A DNA stretch of 64,000 nucleotides from an uncultured Pseudodesulfovibrio sp. (GTDB lineage: Bacteria > Desulfobacterota > Desulfovibrionia > Desulfovibrionales > Desulfovibrionaceae). The stretch spans positions 2,436,001 through 2,500,000 of the forward strand of contig NZ_OY761823.1 in the NCBI RefSeq assembly GCF_963664965.1, written 5' to 3'. Shown one piece after another: positions 17,644 through 26,449 of the stretch (position 1 is its first letter; the number at the start of each line of letters is the position of its first letter). A program made the position numbers and the translations under genes. The notes under the pieces are model-generated. The model was not told the DNA's origin and did not search any database. It saw only the letters and a list, made by a program, of their open reading frames with translations.

Positions 17644-18264
17644 TTAAACGCGAATGGTCTTGCTGGCAAGTTGGAAACTTGTCACCACGTCGAGCATGTT
17701 GGTTACCTGACCGACGCCGTTCTTTCCTGTCAGGCCAAAATGCTCAAGGCATGTGCCGCAGACGAGGATGGACACGCCATCTTCTTCAAGCTTTTTAAGT
17801 GTTTCCATGGCTGGGTTGCCGGGAACAGAGAGTTTTACTGCGCCATTGAGCATAATGATGCGCCAAAGCTCTTCGCCAAGTTCGTTGAGCGTGAGAAGGA
17901 AGTTCTGCATGAGCTTGGTTCCCAGTTCATCGTCACCGGAACCAATGACTTCGGAAGCGAGAAAAACAAGCGTCTTCTGGTCGCCCACCTGCGCCAACTG
18001 TGCGTTGTTCATTACTTCGCAGGCCTGACATTCAGCAGTTTTGTCGTCATTTTTGGTCATGGTGATGAGATATTCGCTGCCTACTTCTTCAGTGGCAACT
18101 TCATATCCTTGGGTTGAAGCGAATCGCGAAACGTTCTCTTTTGCGGCTTCATTATCTACTGTAATGGAAAAGATTTCCGGTGATTGTTCCTCAATCGTGT
18201 TCTTGCATTTCAAAACAGGCTGGGGGCAGGGCAGTCCCTGACAATCTATATGAATTTGAGGCAT
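17644..18264 (-). CDS. yedF: Selenium-metabolism protein YedF (TusA-like plus DsrE-like)
   Basis: This 206-residue protein joins an N-terminal TusA/SirA domain with the sulfurtransferase motif GLPCPQPVLKCK (Cys13) to a C-terminal DsrE-like domain (about 95-206) with a CGTC motif in ILVCGTCLEHFGLTG. This pairing is the 'selenium metabolism protein YedF' family, found in genomes that use selenium. A further Cys pair (ECQAC) lies in the linker. Biochemical function is not settled; a role in carrying reduced sulfur or selenium is inferred from the domains. No selD or selA is adjacent. The ribosome site AAAGGAG on the reverse strand supports the ATG at 18264. Confidence 0.9.
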   Translation of the reverse strand: MPQIHIDCQGLPCPQPVLKCKNTIEEQSPEIFSITVDNEAAKENVSRFASTQGYEVATEEVGSEYLITMTKNDDKTAECQACEVMNNAQLAQVGDQKTLVFLASEVIGSGDDELGTKLMQNFLLTLNELGEELWRIIMLNGAVKLSVPGNPAMETLKKLEEDGVSILVCGTCLEHFGLTGKNGVGQVTNMLDVVTSFQLASKTIRV

Positions 18265-18430
18265 ATGTTTTCTCCTTTTGAAAAGAGAACCATAGAGAAA
18301 GACACTAGGTCAAATCGATATAGTCAATCGAGCGTTGCGATTTGAGAGCAAATATCTATGTCGCGTGCGCTTGCCCTAATGAGAAAGTGTCTATAATAAA
18401 GGGAAAACATCGAAAAATTGTGAAGTATTT

Positions 18431-19078
18431 ATGAAAATTCCTATTGATCCGGCCAGCCTTTCTCCCCTTATCACAGGGTTATATAAAACATGGGTCAGAA
18501 CCATACGCTTTGAGCCTCATGGTCACTGGCAGACGATGCTTGATATGAATGCGGCAGGCGAGCCGGTTGTGCTTGCCTTGTGGCATGGTGAAATATTTCC
18601 GGTTACCGGTTACGGGAGCCAAATTACATCCAATCTCGTGACGTTCGTCAGTCAAAGCAAGGATGGCGAAATTATCGCTCGGGTATTGGAACGAATGGGA
18701 CACATAACGGTCCGGGGCTCCAGTACTCGTGGCGGAGTCAGGGCGTTGCTTCAGGCCAAGCGAATAATGGAAAAGAAAAACCGTATTGCGGTCTTCACTA
18801 TTGATGGTCCCAAAGGCCCTCGCCATAAGTCCAAAGATGGTGTTATTTTTCTGGCACAACGCGCAGGCGCAAAGATTATCCCTTTGCGTGGTTTCCCGGA
18901 AAAGAAAAAGGTTTTTGATAAGTCGTGGGACAAATTCGTTGTGCCGTATCCTTTCTCGCGTTGTCCGGTCTATGCCGGTGAACCCATGGAGGTCACCACG
19001 GAAAAGCTGACAGAGGAAGTCATGGCTTACGAAAGGGAAAGGCTGGAGCGACGAATGCATGAGCTTGAACCGAAGTGA
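18431..19078 (+). CDS. DUF374 / lysophospholipid acyltransferase family protein
   Basis: This 215-residue protein matches the DUF374 family, related to lysophospholipid acyltransferases. The segments VVLALWHGEIFPV, FVSQSKDGEIIARVLERMG and FTIDGPKGPRHKSKDGVI are typical; the His in LWHGE and the Asp in SQSKDGE take the place of the acyltransferase H-x4-D box. Such proteins are thought to act on lipid A or phospholipid at the inner membrane, but the substrate is not known. No obvious membrane helix beyond the weak N-terminal segment. A strong terminator follows. Confidence 0.85.
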   Translation: MKIPIDPASLSPLITGLYKTWVRTIRFEPHGHWQTMLDMNAAGEPVVLALWHGEIFPVTGYGSQITSNLVTFVSQSKDGEIIARVLERMGHITVRGSSTRGGVRALLQAKRIMEKKNRIAVFTIDGPKGPRHKSKDGVIFLAQRAGAKIIPLRGFPEKKKVFDKSWDKFVVPYPFSRCPVYAGEPMEVTTEKLTEEVMAYERERLERRMHELEPK

Positions 19079-19120
19079 AAAGGTTTCAAATTTCGGCTGT
19101 GAAAGACATAGCCATGCATT

Positions 19121-19162
19121 AGAAAGGGCAAATCCCATGAGGATTTGCCCTTTCTAATTTTT
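19121..19162. terminator. Strong terminator between convergent DUF374 gene and gcvT
   Basis: A perfect 15-bp stem (19121-19135 with 19141-19155) closes a 5-base loop. The forward strand has AATTTTT after it. The reverse side has little T tract, so it may serve gcvT only weakly. Confidence 0.85.
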
Positions 19163-19173
19163 CAGAATTGTTT

Positions 19174-20259
19174 TTAGTCGAGCTTTTTGCGGGCCGTGCC
19201 TTCCTTGTAGAAGGGCAGTGAGACCTTTTGAGCCTTGAGTTCGGTTCTGGCGGTCTTGACGAGGAATTCATCGTTGTCGGCGGCCTCTGCCTTGACATAG
19301 GCCAATGCCACGCAATGCCCCATGCTCGGCGCAAATGAGCCGCTGGTGACCCTTCCGACAGTTTCACCGGAAGGCAGCAGGATCGCGTCGTCATGACGGG
19401 CTGTGCGACGTCCGGCGATGGTCAGTGATACAAGCGATTCCTTGACGGTGCCGAGACCCGATTTGCCGATGTAATCGGATTCCTTTTTCAGGAAGAAGCC
19501 GGCACCTGCCTCGACAGGGGTGTGCGCTTCATCAAGGTCCTGACCGTAGAGCGGGTAGCCGATTTCAAGGCGCAGAGTATCGCGTGCGCCCAGTCCAACG
19601 GGTTCGACGCGTTCGTCTGCAACCAGTTTTTCCCAGACTTCGAGAGCCTTGTCCGCGGGCAGGTACAGCTCATACCCGAGTTCGCCGGTGTAACCGGTAC
19701 GGCTGACGATCATGGAAAAACCAAGAGCGTCGGTGGCTTCGAAGTTGAAATACTTGAGGTGCTTCCAATCCGCACCCATGAGCGCGTTCAGCACTTCAAG
19801 ACTTTCAGGTCCCTGAATATCTATTTTGGCGGTCTCGTCACTGACATCCGAGAGTTTCAGGTCGTTGGGCAGGTTGTCCTTGATGTGGTTGAAATCCTTT
19901 TCCCTGCATGCTCCGTTGACCACGAGCATGTATTCATCATCGGCGAGGCAGTAAATAATGAGGTCGTCGTTGATGCCGCCCGTTTCATTGAGCAGGAATC
20001 CATAGCGGCACTTGCCCGGAGCGAGGGTGTTCAGGTCGTGGCTGACGACTTTGTTCAGTGCGTCTTTTGCGCCGGGGCCGGACAACTCGAATTCTCCCAT
20101 GTGGGAGATGTCGAAAATTCCGGCTTTGGAGCGGGTGTGGTTGTGTTCGATGATGATGCCTTTATACTGAACAGGCATGTCAAAACCTGCGAAAGGAGCC
20201 ATTTTTGCGCCGTTTTCGCGGTGCCAGTCAGTCAGCGGTGTGGTTGCGAGTGAGTCCAA
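19174..20259 (-). CDS. gcvT: Glycine cleavage system T protein (aminomethyltransferase)
   Basis: This 361-residue enzyme transfers the methylene group from the aminomethyl-lipoyl H protein to tetrahydrofolate, releasing ammonia. Typical segments are LTDWHRENGAKMAPFAGFDM, FDISHMGEFELSGPGA, SRTGYTGELGYELY and GLGARDTLRLEIGYPLYG, the last holding a key folate-binding region. The start codon is TTG, but an excellent ribosome site (AGGAGG) lies 5 bases upstream, so the start is secure. It follows the 579-residue gene by 24 bases on the same strand. The H and P protein genes are not in the window. Confidence 0.96.
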   Translation of the reverse strand: MDSLATTPLTDWHRENGAKMAPFAGFDMPVQYKGIIIEHNHTRSKAGIFDISHMGEFELSGPGAKDALNKVVSHDLNTLAPGKCRYGFLLNETGGINDDLIIYCLADDEYMLVVNGACREKDFNHIKDNLPNDLKLSDVSDETAKIDIQGPESLEVLNALMGADWKHLKYFNFEATDALGFSMIVSRTGYTGELGYELYLPADKALEVWEKLVADERVEPVGLGARDTLRLEIGYPLYGQDLDEAHTPVEAGAGFFLKKESDYIGKSGLGTVKESLVSLTIAGRRTARHDDAILLPSGETVGRVTSGSFAPSMGHCVALAYVKAEAADNDEFLVKTARTELKAQKVSLPFYKEGTARKKLD

Positions 20260-20283
20260 TTTTTCCTCCTGAAGGTATTGTGA

Positions 20284-22023
20284 CTAAAAAGCGCCAGGAT
20301 TGCCGGAGCTGGATGTCCGTGATTTCCTGATGGAGCGGAATTCATCGAGCAGCGCGACCAGACGCTGATACATTTTTCTGATTTCAAGTCCGTATGGTGA
20401 GAGTGTGCTTTCCTTTGCATTCACGTACTTACGGAGCAAATACGGGTCTGAAAGAACGTCTCCGCCGATAATCAGAACCTTGATGACCAATTTGTCAAAA
20501 TAGTTAACAATTTCAAATTTCAATTCGCTGAGAATGCCGGTCATTAGTTCAAGCATGCGATGGTATGAAACCGGCTCGCCCTTATACTGCCTATGCCGTA
20601 AATCTTCAAGGACCCGGATTTTGCGTGCCTGTTGAATCTGACTGTATCTCGACCAGACTTCCTGATGCAGTTCATAGTGTTCGTTGAAGACATCATAATG
20701 ATCTGGGGCAAGAAGGTAGCCGTCGAGTACACGGACAACCTGAGCATAGTATTCCTCGGAATAGTCAGCTATGCGGTGCATGTGCTTTGAAAGCCATGAG
20801 TAGAGGACTTTCAGGCGGTTTTCATGGGTGTCGGTATTTTGGATGACTTCATTGCGTTTGTACGTGATCCTGACACGATATTCACCTCGTACAATATCGT
20901 TGAGACGCAGGAGCATGTTCTGGACATTCTGAATGATGTTCAGCGAGTCGATGATTCGCCCGTTGATAGGGTGAATGACTTCCTGTTTCAGCACGGATAA
21001 TGCCCTGTCTTCTCGAACGTTTTTGGGGCTGTATTCGTGTTGCTGGTACGTGACACGCAGGATGACGACACGTTTTTTCCGGTCTACGAAATATCCCAGA
21101 TCATCAAGCATCGCGATGGTTTCTTTCTGGTTCTTGTTGATCTGGACAAGAGCGAGTTTCTCAATACGCGGATATTTGCGGAGCCGTCTGGGCGTGTCGG
21201 CTGGCGGAGACATCATGGTCGTGATGGTTCTGTCGCTTTGGCCGAGCACCCTGACGATAAACCGTTCCTTTTGCCGAAGAAGCCGTATGGCGAACATGGC
21301 CGAGGACGTCCGGCGTTCGGATACGATGGGGAATCCGTGGAGCTCCATCATGAACTGATAGACGAAGAGGCGGTTGCATTCGTACATCAGATTGTTGCCC
21401 GGTTTGAATTTCCCGATCTTGAGGCCGAATTGTTTCAGTTCGCTGTCAAGATTGGACGGGAGTGATGCGTACATGCCTTGAAGAGTGAATTGACCGGATT
21501 GGTCATGGGCAAGTACGTGCGCTCGTTCAAGCTCCAGAAGAAACGGCAGCATGTTTGCGTAGTTTTTGAGAGAACAGATATCCTTATCTTCAAATTCCTT
21601 CAGAAAATCAGGATGATGCCTTTTAGGAAGGCGGCTTTGAAAGGTTCGGATATTGGACGCAATGACGTTTTCTTCCAGTGCACAGCCTTCCTGCCTGTGC
21701 ATGTCTTCCCAATCAGTGAGGGAGTGCAGGGCGTCGTATTGAAAAATTTCATGGAACGAATTCATGGGCCGCTCAAATGCGACCATGCTGAATCCCGGCA
21801 ATGCTTTGTATTCATAAAGGTCAACTTCAAACGAGGGAAGCAGTTCCCTTACTTCGACCAGAGGGTAGGAGTCGACTTCAAAGTATGGCCTGAGCAAACA
21901 GTGCTTGATGTGGTTGAAATCAAGAAAAGCCTTGAGTTCTTCCAGTGAACTCAGGTGTAGAGCACTCCTTTTACGAGCATATTGGCGATACTCAGGGGCC
22001 TGAGTGAAGGCTTTTTCCCACAT
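20284..22023 (-). CDS. Conserved-looking protein of unknown function, 579 aa
   Basis: I do not recognise this family. The 579-residue protein has no signal peptide or membrane segment and is rich in charged residues, with long probable helices. Notable stretches are NHIKHCLLRPYFEVDSYPLV near the N-terminus, an Arg-rich RQKERFIVRVLGQSDRTITT segment near residue 265, and a helical C-terminal half (for example RIADYSEEYYAQVVRVLDGY). Codon use and the intact frame show it is a real gene. It is immediately upstream of gcvT on the same strand (24 bases), so the two may be co-transcribed, but no link in function is evident. Confidence 0.72.
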   Translation of the reverse strand: MWEKAFTQAPEYRQYARKRSALHLSSLEELKAFLDFNHIKHCLLRPYFEVDSYPLVEVRELLPSFEVDLYEYKALPGFSMVAFERPMNSFHEIFQYDALHSLTDWEDMHRQEGCALEENVIASNIRTFQSRLPKRHHPDFLKEFEDKDICSLKNYANMLPFLLELERAHVLAHDQSGQFTLQGMYASLPSNLDSELKQFGLKIGKFKPGNNLMYECNRLFVYQFMMELHGFPIVSERRTSSAMFAIRLLRQKERFIVRVLGQSDRTITTMMSPPADTPRRLRKYPRIEKLALVQINKNQKETIAMLDDLGYFVDRKKRVVILRVTYQQHEYSPKNVREDRALSVLKQEVIHPINGRIIDSLNIIQNVQNMLLRLNDIVRGEYRVRITYKRNEVIQNTDTHENRLKVLYSWLSKHMHRIADYSEEYYAQVVRVLDGYLLAPDHYDVFNEHYELHQEVWSRYSQIQQARKIRVLEDLRHRQYKGEPVSYHRMLELMTGILSELKFEIVNYFDKLVIKVLIIGGDVLSDPYLLRKYVNAKESTLSPYGLEIRKMYQRLVALLDEFRSIRKSRTSSSGNPGAF

Positions 22024-22201
22024 GGCGTTGTTCCGTTGTCAAATTGGCAAAAGGTGTAGGTCTTTGAGGCGATTGTATCCGTCAAATGGTATACTTTTAT
22101 TGTTTGAAATTCAACGGCTTTCGTGGATATGATTGATTATTGTTTTGTATAAATGAAAGAGGGAAAGATTCATTGTTTGTGTGAATAATAGGCTTGAATT
22201 A

Positions 22202-22230
22202 TTGACACTATGGAGTTGTTGAGGTATTGG
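22202..22230 (+). promoter_or_regulatory. Promoter of the DUF6485 gene
   Basis: TTGACA at 22202-22207 and TATTGG at 22225-22230 are 17 bases apart. The predicted start lies about 48 bases before the ATG at 22285. Confidence 0.5.
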
Positions 22231-22284
22231 CAACTTTGTTTTGGGGGGTTGTTTACCGGTAAATTCACAGCGGGGGCGTGAATA

Positions 22285-22488
22285 ATGAAAAAGAAAGATC
22301 AATGCCCAAGGGCAAAAATCAATGAGCAGTACTGTACGTGTACATATAACTGCGACAAACATGGCATTTGTTGCGAATGTCTCCATTATCACAGACAACG
22401 TGGCGAGATTCCAGCCTGTTTCTTCACTGCTGAAGAAGAAAAAACCTATAATCGCACCATCGAGTTTTTTATTCAGCGACGCTCATAG
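22285..22488 (+). CDS. Small Cys-rich protein, DUF6485-like
   Basis: This 67-residue protein contains seven Cys (in [23 protein letters not shown] and PACFF), plus His residues in DKHG and YHRQRG, suggesting a metal- or Fe-S-binding knot. The pattern [17 protein letters not shown], followed by [13 protein letters not shown], resembles what I recall of the DUF6485 family of anaerobes. It is a single gene with its own promoter and terminator. Function unknown. Confidence 0.75.
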   Translation: MKKKDQCPRAKINEQYCTCTYNCDKHGICCECLHYHRQRGEIPACFFTAEEEKTYNRTIEFFIQRRS

Positions 22489-22508
22489 TGTGTTGAATCA
22501 GAAATTGC

Positions 22509-22537
22509 AAAAAAGGCGGTTCCGGCCGCCTTTTTTT
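22509..22537 (+). terminator. Terminator after the DUF6485 gene
   Basis: AAAGGCGG pairs with CCGCCTTT around a short loop and runs into a seven-T tract (22531-22537). It separates the small gene from the inositol-phosphatase gene that starts 15 bases later. Confidence 0.88.
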
Positions 22538-22551
22538 ATGGGAGAAGTCAT

Positions 22552-23340
22552 ATGACACTTGATCGAAAATCAGTGATGGACCAGTTGATTGCCGCCACTG
22601 TGAAAGCTGGGGACATGGTCAAGACCGCTGCTGTAAAGCAGAAGAAAATCAGCCATAAAGGTCGTATCGACCTTGTCACGGAAACAGATGTGGCTGTTGA
22701 GAGCATGTTGAAAGGTGAACTCGATGGGTTGGTTCCGGGAGCCAATTTCCTGGCCGAGGAATCGGCAAGCGATGCGAGTCTTGGTGAGTTTACCTGGATA
22801 ATTGATCCCATTGATGGAACGACCAACTTTGCACATGGCCTCCCGTTTGTTGCAAATTCAATTGCCCTTTGGCATCGGGACCGGATTGTTCTTGGCGTGG
22901 TCAATCTTCCGTTGTTGGGCGAGATGTTTACGGCGATTGAAGGAGAAGGGGCTTTTTTGAACGGCAATCCGATTTCTGTTTCAGCAACGGTGGAAATGGA
23001 AGAATCACTTATTGCTACCGGATTCCCGTATGCCATCGAGGATCATCTCGAAACCGTTCTTGCTCATCTCAAGGTTTTATTGCCGCTGACACAGGGGATA
23101 CGACGGCCCGGATCTGCTGCGCTTGATCTGGCCTATGTTGCCTGTGGGAGGTATGACGGTTTTTACGAGAGTGCGCTGAATCCGTGGGATACCGCAGCAG
23201 GAACCTTGCTTGTCACAGAGGCTGGTGGGTGTATAAGTGAATATGATGCAGCGACCGGGTATCGCTTGGGAGCAAAGAGCATTCTGGCCACCAACGGCAG
23301 GATTCATGAGACCCTGAGTGGATTGCTTGCGCTCGATTAA
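22552..23340 (+). CDS. Inositol monophosphatase family protein (SuhB/CysQ-like)
   Basis: This 262-residue magnesium-dependent phosphatase shows all three family motifs: the EE metal ligands (Glu69-Glu70 in FLAEES), IDPIDGTTNFAHG (Asp85, Asp88) and NPWDTAAG near residue 210. Substrates in the family include myo-inositol-1-phosphate, fructose-1,6-bisphosphate and PAP; the sequence does not decide between them. SuhB-like use is most likely given LVTETDVAVE. Its end overlaps the convergent Nudix gene by 4 bases. Confidence 0.92.
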   Translation: MTLDRKSVMDQLIAATVKAGDMVKTAAVKQKKISHKGRIDLVTETDVAVESMLKGELDGLVPGANFLAEESASDASLGEFTWIIDPIDGTTNFAHGLPFVANSIALWHRDRIVLGVVNLPLLGEMFTAIEGEGAFLNGNPISVSATVEMEESLIATGFPYAIEDHLETVLAHLKVLLPLTQGIRRPGSAALDLAYVACGRYDGFYESALNPWDTAAGTLLVTEAGGCISEYDAATGYRLGAKSILATNGRIHETLSGLLALD

Positions 23341-23879
23341 CCGCCGTCGCTGAGCAGTCCCGCTTCCCAAAGCGTTACCAGATTGGGTGTGAGAAGCTCC
23401 CTGAATTCCTTGATGAGACAAGTCAGTTCTTCGCGTGAATAATAATATCCCTCGGAGACGTTGTCCGGGTTGGGGGTGATAGGCTGGACGTTTTTACTGA
23501 TGGAAAAGATTGTTATCTGTTCAAAGCCGGTCGCAGGGCAGGCTTCAAGTTCCCGTACTCGGACAAGGTTATCTGTTTTCAGGTTGAGTTCTTCCCGAAG
23601 AGTTCTGATGGCGGCGCTATAAGTGGATTCGCCGACATGAGGATGCGTACGCGCAGAGACATCCCAACGGCCGGGAAAGAACTGCATCATGTTATTGCGT
23701 TTTTGGAGATAGATTTTTTTTTCGGGATTGAAGATGAGTATTTGAACTGACCGATGGCGGAGCAACTGTCTGTGCACCGTGTCTTTTGACAGCACGGCAA
23801 GCGGCCTGTTGTCGTCATCCATGATTTCGACAAGTTGATCCTTAGTGGGTTTTACAGATGTTTTTTTGGAAATAATCAT
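23337..23879 (-). CDS. Nudix hydrolase, IPP-isomerase/YfcD-like
   Basis: This 180-residue protein has the Nudix fold, with the box region SARTHPHVGEST followed by AAIRTLREELNL (about residues 75-100). The HP...GES arrangement resembles isopentenyl-diphosphate isomerase and YfcD-like proteins. The box departs from the consensus: the expected first Gly is Thr, and the RExxEE part reads RTLREE, so the first Glu is Thr. The active-site Cys of the isomerase (in the CCSHP segment) is also not present. A Nudix hydrolase with changed metal binding, or a non-catalytic homologue, are both possible. Substrate unknown. Confidence 0.85.
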   Translation of the reverse strand: MIISKKTSVKPTKDQLVEIMDDDNRPLAVLSKDTVHRQLLRHRSVQILIFNPEKKIYLQKRNNMMQFFPGRWDVSARTHPHVGESTYSAAIRTLREELNLKTDNLVRVRELEACPATGFEQITIFSISKNVQPITPNPDNVSEGYYYSREELTCLIKEFRELLTPNLVTLWEAGLLSDGG

Positions 23880-23976
23880 GGTGAAGGGTTGGAAGTTTTT
23901 GATTTGAACTGTAAGTGTGTATACACTTAATACTTGGATTTTTCCAGCGCGGAAGAGCGCTGTTTAAGGATGGAAA

Positions 23977-24420
23977 ATGGAAAACGAGGTTGTCCAGCTT
24001 GGTAAGGCGGATCTTGATGAATTGATTGAACTGGAGAAGCTTTGTTTTGCCTATAGTTGGACGCGTGACCAGTTTTTGCTTGGGCTTGAAAGGGGCGCGT
24101 ATGTTATTTTGGGGGTTCGCCAAAATGCAAAGATTGTCGGATACATAGCTTTTTCCATGATCGATGACGAGATGGAAATACTTAATTTGGCGGTTCACCC
24201 GAATTGTCGAAGGGGAGGGCTGGGATCTCGACTGCTGAAGCGGGCCTTTGAAATCTGTCGTGCAGGGGGAATTACCAAGAGTTTTCTGGATGTGAAGGTT
24301 TCCAATAAACCGGCAATCGATTTGTATAAAAAATTCGGGTATTCACAAATTGGTGTACGGAAAAAGTATTATCCGGATACAAAGGAAGATGCGTTGCTGT
24401 TCAGGTACGATTTCAGATAG
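23977..24420 (+). CDS. rimI: Ribosomal-protein-alanine N-acetyltransferase RimI
   Basis: This 147-residue GNAT acetyltransferase probably acetylates the N-terminus of ribosomal protein S18. The acetyl-CoA site appears as VHPNCRRGGLGSRLLKRA, following EILNLAV, and the later LDVKVSNKPAIDLYKKFGY segment is typical of RimI. Another GNAT substrate cannot be excluded. The ribosome site AAGGA lies just ahead of the ATG at 23977. It is 31 bases upstream of pgk and is likely part of that transcript. Confidence 0.88.
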   Translation: MENEVVQLGKADLDELIELEKLCFAYSWTRDQFLLGLERGAYVILGVRQNAKIVGYIAFSMIDDEMEILNLAVHPNCRRGGLGSRLLKRAFEICRAGGITKSFLDVKVSNKPAIDLYKKFGYSQIGVRKKYYPDTKEDALLFRYDFR

Positions 24421-24451
24421 AAACTGTATTCAAACGCAAGAGGATGGGAAT

Positions 24452-25654
24452 ATGAAAGCGATTGATAATATGGATATTAATGGGAAGAAGTTGTTGATTC
24501 GTGTTGATTTCAACGTGCCGTTGGACAATGGGGTCATAACGGACGACAACCGGATTCGGGCGGCGATTCCTACTTTGAAATATGCATTGGACAATGGTGC
24601 GTCCGTTATTTTGTGCGCCCATCTGGGAAAGCCCAAGGGAAAGGTTGTTCCGGAACTCTCCCTCGCGCCAGTCGCCAAAAGGACTGGTGAATTGTTGGGA
24701 GTCGACCTGCCGCTTGCGCCTGATTGCATCGGCCCTGAAACCGCTGCCATGGCCTCCGATTTGGAGCCGGGGCAGGCCTTGATGCTGGAAAATCTTCGTT
24801 TCAACCCGGAAGAAACAGGTAAGACCGCAGCGGAAAGAGGGGATTTCGGACAGAAGCTTGCTTCCATGGCTGACATCTATGTCAATGACGCCTTTGGGGT
24901 GGCCCACAGGGAGAACGCTTCGGTTGTTGATGTTCCCAAACACGCGACTCAGTGTTGCTGCGGTTTTCTTCTTAAAAAGGAACTTGAGTTTCTTGGCGAT
25001 GCCCTGTCCGATCCAAAGCGACCGTATACCTGCATTTCGGGTGGTGCCAAGGTCTCAACAAAGCTCGGAATTTTGAATAATCTGCTCGGGAAGGTCGATG
25101 ACATCATCATTGGTGGTGCCATGGCCAATACGTTTCTTCTTGCTCAGGGGCTCGAGGTTGGCAATTCTCTTGTAGAGACAGATTTGATTGCTGATGCCAA
25201 GTCGATAATGGAAAAGGCGGGCAAACTCGGATCCAAGCTTCATTTGCCTGTGGATTTCGTTTATGCTGCAACGCACACAGCTACAGAGGCTGAGGGCGTT
25301 TGCGATGCGGACAATATCCCGGAAGACGCCATGGTCCTTGATATCGGACCCAAGTCCGCCGAGTTGTTTGTACAGGTCGTCAATCGCTCTCAAACCATTG
25401 TCTGGAACGGACCTATGGGCATGTTTGAGACGCCCGCATTTGCCGAAGGATCGTTTGCTGTCTGTCGGGCGGCTGCGGAACTTGAAGATGCCCTGACAAT
25501 TGTCGGTGGAGGAGATACTGACGCAGTTGTTCATCTTCTGCATCTTGCTGATAAGTTTAGTTTTATATCAACAGGTGGCGGATCTTTCCTTGAATTTCTC
25601 GAAGGAAAGGAACTCCCGGCATTCAAGGCTTTAAAGGAGTGCTTGAACAAATGA
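24452..25654 (+). CDS. pgk: Phosphoglycerate kinase
   Basis: This 400-residue glycolytic enzyme transfers a phosphoryl group between 1,3-bisphosphoglycerate and ADP. The opening KKLLIRVDFNVPLDNG is the PGK signature. CAHLGKPKGK, ENLRFNPEE, VNDAFGVAHREN and the C-terminal nucleotide-binding GGGDTDAV with STGGGSFLEFLEGKELP are also present. I chose the ATG at 24452 with AGGATGGG upstream, rather than the longer frame from 24350, which runs into rimI. The stop overlaps the tpiA start as ATGA. Confidence 0.97.
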   Translation: MKAIDNMDINGKKLLIRVDFNVPLDNGVITDDNRIRAAIPTLKYALDNGASVILCAHLGKPKGKVVPELSLAPVAKRTGELLGVDLPLAPDCIGPETAAMASDLEPGQALMLENLRFNPEETGKTAAERGDFGQKLASMADIYVNDAFGVAHRENASVVDVPKHATQCCCGFLLKKELEFLGDALSDPKRPYTCISGGAKVSTKLGILNNLLGKVDDIIIGGAMANTFLLAQGLEVGNSLVETDLIADAKSIMEKAGKLGSKLHLPVDFVYAATHTATEAEGVCDADNIPEDAMVLDIGPKSAELFVQVVNRSQTIVWNGPMGMFETPAFAEGSFAVCRAAAELEDALTIVGGGDTDAVVHLLHLADKFSFISTGGGSFLEFLEGKELPAFKALKECLNK

Positions 25655-26406
25655 AAAAGTTAATGGCTGCCAATTGGAAGATGTACAAGACGTGGGACGA
25701 AGCCCGGGCAACGGCTCAGGAATTGGTTGATCTGGCGGCATCCAAGCTGCCTGAAGATCGTGAAGTCCTCATTTTTCCTCCCTTCACGGCGATTCGGGCT
25801 GTGTCGGATGCATTTGCCGATGCTGACGGTTTTTCTGTTGGAGGACAAGACTATTATATCAAGGAAGAGGGCGCTTTTACTGGTGAAATCGCCCCCCGAA
25901 TGTTGCTCGATGCAGGTGCCGAGTTTGGCCTGACAGGACATTCGGAAAGGCGTCATGTGCTTGGTGAGAACGATGAGTATATTGGGGAGAAGACTGCATA
26001 TGGTCTTACTTCCGGCCTGAAAGTCGTTTTTTGCATTGGCGAAAAAATCGAAGAGCGGAAAGCTGGTAAAGTTGAGGAGGTGCTGGAGCATCAACTGCGT
26101 GTCGGTTTGAAAGATGTTCCGCGCGATATCAACCCGGAAAACATCAGTGTAGCCTATGAACCTGTATGGGCGATCGGCACTGGAGAAGTGGCTGGTGTTG
26201 ATGAAATTCTTGAAGCACACGCATTTACTCGAAAAATATTAATTTCTATCTTTGGCGAAAAAGGCAATGATATCAGGATATTGTACGGAGGAAGTGTTAA
26301 GCCGGCCAATTGCGGTGAGATTATTGCACTTGACAATGTCGACGGAGTGTTGGTAGGTGGCGCGAGCTTGCAGAGCGAAAGTTTTTCTCAGATCGTGCTG
26401 GCCTGA
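25651..26406 (+). CDS. tpiA: Triosephosphate isomerase
   Basis: This 251-residue TIM-barrel enzyme interconverts dihydroxyacetone phosphate and glyceraldehyde 3-phosphate. Catalytic residues are visible: Lys in AANWKMYK, His in LTGHSERR and Glu in AYEPVWAIGTG; the phosphate loop includes ILYGGSVKPAN and LVGGASL. The ATG at 25651 overlaps the pgk stop, and GGAG lies 13 bases upstream. secG follows. Confidence 0.97.
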   Translation: MKKLMAANWKMYKTWDEARATAQELVDLAASKLPEDREVLIFPPFTAIRAVSDAFADADGFSVGGQDYYIKEEGAFTGEIAPRMLLDAGAEFGLTGHSERRHVLGENDEYIGEKTAYGLTSGLKVVFCIGEKIEERKAGKVEEVLEHQLRVGLKDVPRDINPENISVAYEPVWAIGTGEVAGVDEILEAHAFTRKILISIFGEKGNDIRILYGGSVKPANCGEIIALDNVDGVLVGGASLQSESFSQIVLA

Positions 26407-26449
26407 TGCTGCAAGTTTACTGAAATAAGCCAGTAAAAGGGATAAGATT

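Noticed and set aside
22024-22284. Glycine riboswitch upstream of the gcvT unit
   Set aside because: I looked for the conserved glycine-aptamer segments on the reverse strand and saw none.
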